NCBI GenBank assembly: GCA_040756715.1
Contig: JBFLYE010000122.1
Coordinates: 1-8,268, forward strand
Direction of reading: 5' to 3'
Source: a bacterium
Lineage (GTDB): Bacteria > UBA9089 > UBA9088
Length of the DNA stretch: 8,268 bases
Under the pieces are notes generated by a model that had not been told where the DNA came from, ran no database searches, and saw only the letters and a list, made by a program, of their open reading frames with translations. Position numbers and translations under genes: made by a program. Shown one piece after another: positions 6,644 to 8,268 of this stretch; the stretch's first letter is position 1; each line of letters starts with the position of its first letter.

Positions 6644-6934
6644 TTATATATAAATTACGGCAATCAAAAGGTCAAAGCCTCCAATAAGCTGACCTGTTTT
6701 TCTAAGCTGTGCATATTCTCTTCCGTAATGCTCACATATTTCCTCATTTATGGGAAGAATTTTAACAAAGGAGAGAAAGTCTTTTAATCCTTGCCTTGCC
6801 TTTTCGGAATTATTGCTAGAATAAACCCCTCCTTGAAGCTCTGCCAAGGTAACATTGAAAAGAAGGAATTGCCTTAAAAGAAGCATTGTCTCGTATCTAC
6901 CAATCACTAACCGAGGGGAATGCACATAGCCCAC
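6644..6934 (-). pseudogene. VapC/PIN-domain toxin remnant, broken at both ends
   Basis: The core is PIN-like: V-T-L-A-E-L-Q-G-G-V-Y-S-S-N-N is the conserved T-x-A-E-L-x-x-G block. F-L-S-F-V-K-I-L-P-I-N-E-E-I and Y-A-Q-L-R-K-T-G-Q-L-I-G-G-F-D-L-L-I-A match the region before and around the third acidic residue. Intact VapC proteins have about 130 residues, a D-T-N motif near residue 6 and about 25 further residues after D-L-L-I-A. Here the first catalytic Asp is missing from this frame; a V-D-T occurs nearby in another frame. The open frame begins at a weak GTG and stops right after D-L-L-I-A-V-I-Y-I. The frame upstream closes at a stop spanning the border of MITE copy B (6972). No antitoxin gene is visible. 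It is therefore a decayed ribonuclease toxin. Confidence 0.7.
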
Positions 6935-6971
6935 CCGAACAAAGGGAAAGATTATACAGGAATAGCATTCT

Positions 6972-7212
6972 TATAGTATCTTCCATTACTTAGTGCAAAA
7001 ATAGATAGGGTTGTGTTTATCTGTTAAAAATTCATCCACCTTTTAAGAAATTTTGAATTCTAAATTTTGAATTTTGAATTGAAGGTTTAAGTTTTATAAA
7101 ATTTTTTCCCTTTTAATTCAAAATTCAACATTCAAAATTCATAATTTTATAAAGTTTTCCTTAAGATTATCTAAACACATACATTTTGTAAAGCGTTATG
7201 GAATTAACTATA
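6972..7212. mobile_element. Foldback MITE-like element, copy B
   Basis: This has the same ends as copy A: TATAGTATCTTCCATTAC on the left and GGAATTAACTATA on the right. TA is at both borders. It keeps the segment 7005-7040 that copy A has lost and has only one internal AATTTTGAATT unit, so it is closer to the full 241-bp form. Its two halves fold back on each other over most of the length. The last 165 bp is identical to copy A. It separates a PIN-toxin remnant (left) from an IS66 transposase remnant (right). A 20-bp tandem duplication of the right end follows, so the true border may be 7232. Confidence 0.8.
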
Positions 7213-7236
7213 ATTATATGGAATTAACTATAATTA
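7197..7236. repeat. 20-bp tandem duplication at the right end of MITE copy B
   Basis: TATGGAATTAACTATAATTA occurs twice in direct succession, at 7197-7216 and 7217-7236. The unit contains the right terminal repeat of the element plus four flanking bases. This indicates slippage or a nested second end. Confidence 0.85.
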
Positions 7237-7427
7237 AAGTATAAGGTAGAACCAACCAATAACCGAGCAGAAAGGGGATTGAGGGAACAGGTAGTAATCC
7301 GTAAGATAATAGGAAGCTTGAGGAATGAAAAAGGAACCAGAATCTATTGAAGTGATTACCTCTGTTTTGACTACCTTAAAAACAAAAAGGATATGATCTT
7401 AACCAAAAGTTGGTATATACACTATAA
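7234..7427 (+). pseudogene. IS66-family transposase, C-terminal remnant
   Basis: The frame opening at 7234 reads K-V-E-P-T-N-N-R-A-E-R-G-L-R, the IS66 transposase block that holds the catalytic Glu, then V-I-R-K-I-I-G-S-L-R-N-E-K-G. One extra base at 7348 creates a stop; the next frame continues E-V-I-T-S-V-L-T-T-L-K-T-K. One extra A in the A-run before 7389 shifts it again to G-Y-D-L-N-Q-K-L and a natural stop at 7425-7427. Only about 64 residues of a protein normally near 450-550 remain; the 5' part is absent, the frame starting right at the MITE border. It is inactive. Confidence 0.75.
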
Positions 7428-7464
7428 TGGAGCTAAACACATACCATTTTTCTATAAAAGATAT

Positions 7465-7488
7465 GGGTAGGTTTCAGCTACCCCTTAC
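7465..7488. other. Probable right terminal end of the IS66-like element
   Basis: A 6-bp inverted repeat (GGGTAG at 7465-7470, CTACCC at 7478-7483) is followed by TTAC at 7485-7488. Read inward this end starts GTAAGGGGTAG, and IS66-family ends typically start GTAA. It lies about 60 bp after the transposase stop, where an IS end is expected. The other end is absent, so this is inference. Confidence 0.4.
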
Positions 7489-7518
7489 TTGACAAGGCAA
7501 TTGTAAAATCTCTATAAT
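7489..7518 (+). promoter_or_regulatory. Consensus sigma70 promoter of the GT-C-like gene
   Basis: Perfect TTGACA (7489-7494) and perfect TATAAT (7513-7518) are separated by 18 bp. Transcription would start near 7525, about three bases before the ATG at 7528, giving an almost leaderless message. The -35 box begins at the base after the presumed IS66 end. Confidence 0.75.
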
Positions 7519-7527
7519 ACCAAAAAA

Positions 7528-8268
7528 ATGGCAAAGAAGAAAAAGGATTTAGGCCTCCTTATATTTCCCTTTATTATTCTTATATCTATTTTATATATAG
7601 GCTTCTATGTTTGGATGGGGAAATATTATTGTGAAGGAAACATCTCCCTTCCTTTGGATGACCCATTCATATTCTTCCAATATGCCCAAAATATGGCAGA
7701 TGGACATTTCTTAAAATACAACCTAGAAGACCAGGCAACCACAGGCGTTACAAGCCTCCTTTGGCAAATCCTTCTAGCTTTTGGCTTTGTTTTAGGGTTT
7801 TCCGGAATGAATATAATCTATTGGTCTTTGTTTCTCTCCCTGATTATCCTTATTCTATCCGGCATCTTTACTTATCTTATAGGAAAAAGGCTTGTTTCCC
7901 CTGTGGTTGGTGTGATTGCAAGCCTGATGGTTATTTTAAATGGGCCATTTTTATGGGCCTGCTTTTCTGGAATGGATACTGGGCTTTTAGGAATGACCAT
8001 TCTTTCTTCCCTCTTTGGGTTTTTGAAGGCTTGTGAAAAGAAAAATTTTCTTTTGTTTTCTATTTTTGCTTCCTGTATGTCCATTGCAAGGCCTGAGGGG
8101 TTTATCTTTTCCTGCCTTGCTTCTTTTCTTATTTTGCTTAACCAGATAATCCTGCCAAAAAATGAAAAACCCTCGATTGCCCAGATATTTCCTGTTTTTC
8201 TTCCTGTTATTGTAGGCTCTTTCTGGCTCTTTCTAAACCTTGTTCTAACCGGCTCAATAAATTTTAAC
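7528..8268 (+). CDS. GT-C-type membrane glycosyltransferase-like protein (partial, runs off the window)
   Basis: An ATG at 7528 opens 247 codons without a stop to the window end. Residues 1-7 are basic (M-A-K-K-K-K-D). A first membrane span (about 9-29) is followed by an extracytoplasmic loop with L-D-D-P-F-I-F-F-Q-Y-A-Q-N-M-A-D-G at 43-59. This Asp-Asp loop and the following Y-N, G-V-T-S-L-L-W (73-79) match the pattern of GT-C enzymes that take sugars from polyprenyl-phosphate donors, such as the PMT, ArnT and AftB-like families. S-G-M-D-T-G-L at 147-153 and A-R-P-E-G at 187-191 are further recurring motifs; hydrophobic spans lie between. The likely role is transfer of a sugar to a cell-envelope polymer or protein; donor and acceptor are unknown. 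Such proteins usually have 450-700 residues, so half or less is present. There is no ribosome site before the ATG; the start is supported by the promoter directly upstream. Confidence 0.8.
   Translation, partial: MAKKKKDLGLLIFPFIILISILYIGFYVWMGKYYCEGNISLPLDDPFIFFQYAQNMADGHFLKYNLEDQATTGVTSLLWQILLAFGFVLGFSGMNIIYWSLFLSLIILILSGIFTYLIGKRLVSPVVGVIASLMVILNGPFLWACFSGMDTGLLGMTILSSLFGFLKACEKKNFLLFSIFASCMSIARPEGFIFSCLASFLILLNQIILPKNEKPSIAQIFPVFLPVIVGSFWLFLNLVLTGSINFN

Noticed and set aside
7761-8084. Two overlapping small open frames, one on each strand, in the right end
   Set aside because: They are shadows of the long membrane-protein frame from 7528, which has coherent motifs and a promoter.

Overview
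The window looks like chromosomal DNA from an uncultured, AT-rich, Gram-negative-type bacterium. Two features point that way: an outer-membrane barrel of the PorV/PorQ (UPF0164) type, and a very long multidomain surface protein ending in a FlgD-like/T9SS-type C-terminal domain. This combination is common in FCB-group and several candidate-phylum genomes (WOR-3, Omnitrophota or Desantisbacteria-like), but I cannot assign a phylum from sequence alone. TGA ends several genes here, so the standard code applies.

Left half (about 124-5052), + strand: one large secreted-protein gene followed, with a 4-bp ATGA overlap, by the PorV/UPF0164-like barrel. The secreted-protein gene is broken. It has a one-base frameshift near 348-353 inside a parallel beta-helix. 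It is also split by a ~257-bp foldback MITE-like element at 1326-1584. Removing that element plus one copy of its TA target restores a single frame from the IPT/TIG and CARDB-like region to the C-terminal sorting-like domain. The barrel gene carries a C-terminal PEGA domain cut by an in-frame TGA where PEGA domains often have Trp; 22 further codons of matching PEGA sequence follow. The cargo/barrel pair therefore shows three independent lesions.

Middle (5053-6600): a promoter-led two-gene cassette encodes a small hypothetical protein and a retropepsin-like clan AA aspartic protease, coupled by a TTGA overlap. It lies between two 58-bp direct repeats that differ at one base. A DUF5618-like gene with its own promoter follows, then a strong bidirectional terminator.

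Right half (6600-8268): mobile-element debris. It holds a VapC/PIN-like remnant on the minus strand, a second MITE copy (165 bp identical to the first), and a twice-frameshifted IS66-family transposase C-terminus with a plausible IS end. Abutting that end is a consensus sigma70 promoter driving, with almost no leader, a multi-membrane-span GT-C-type glycosyltransferase-like gene that runs off the window.
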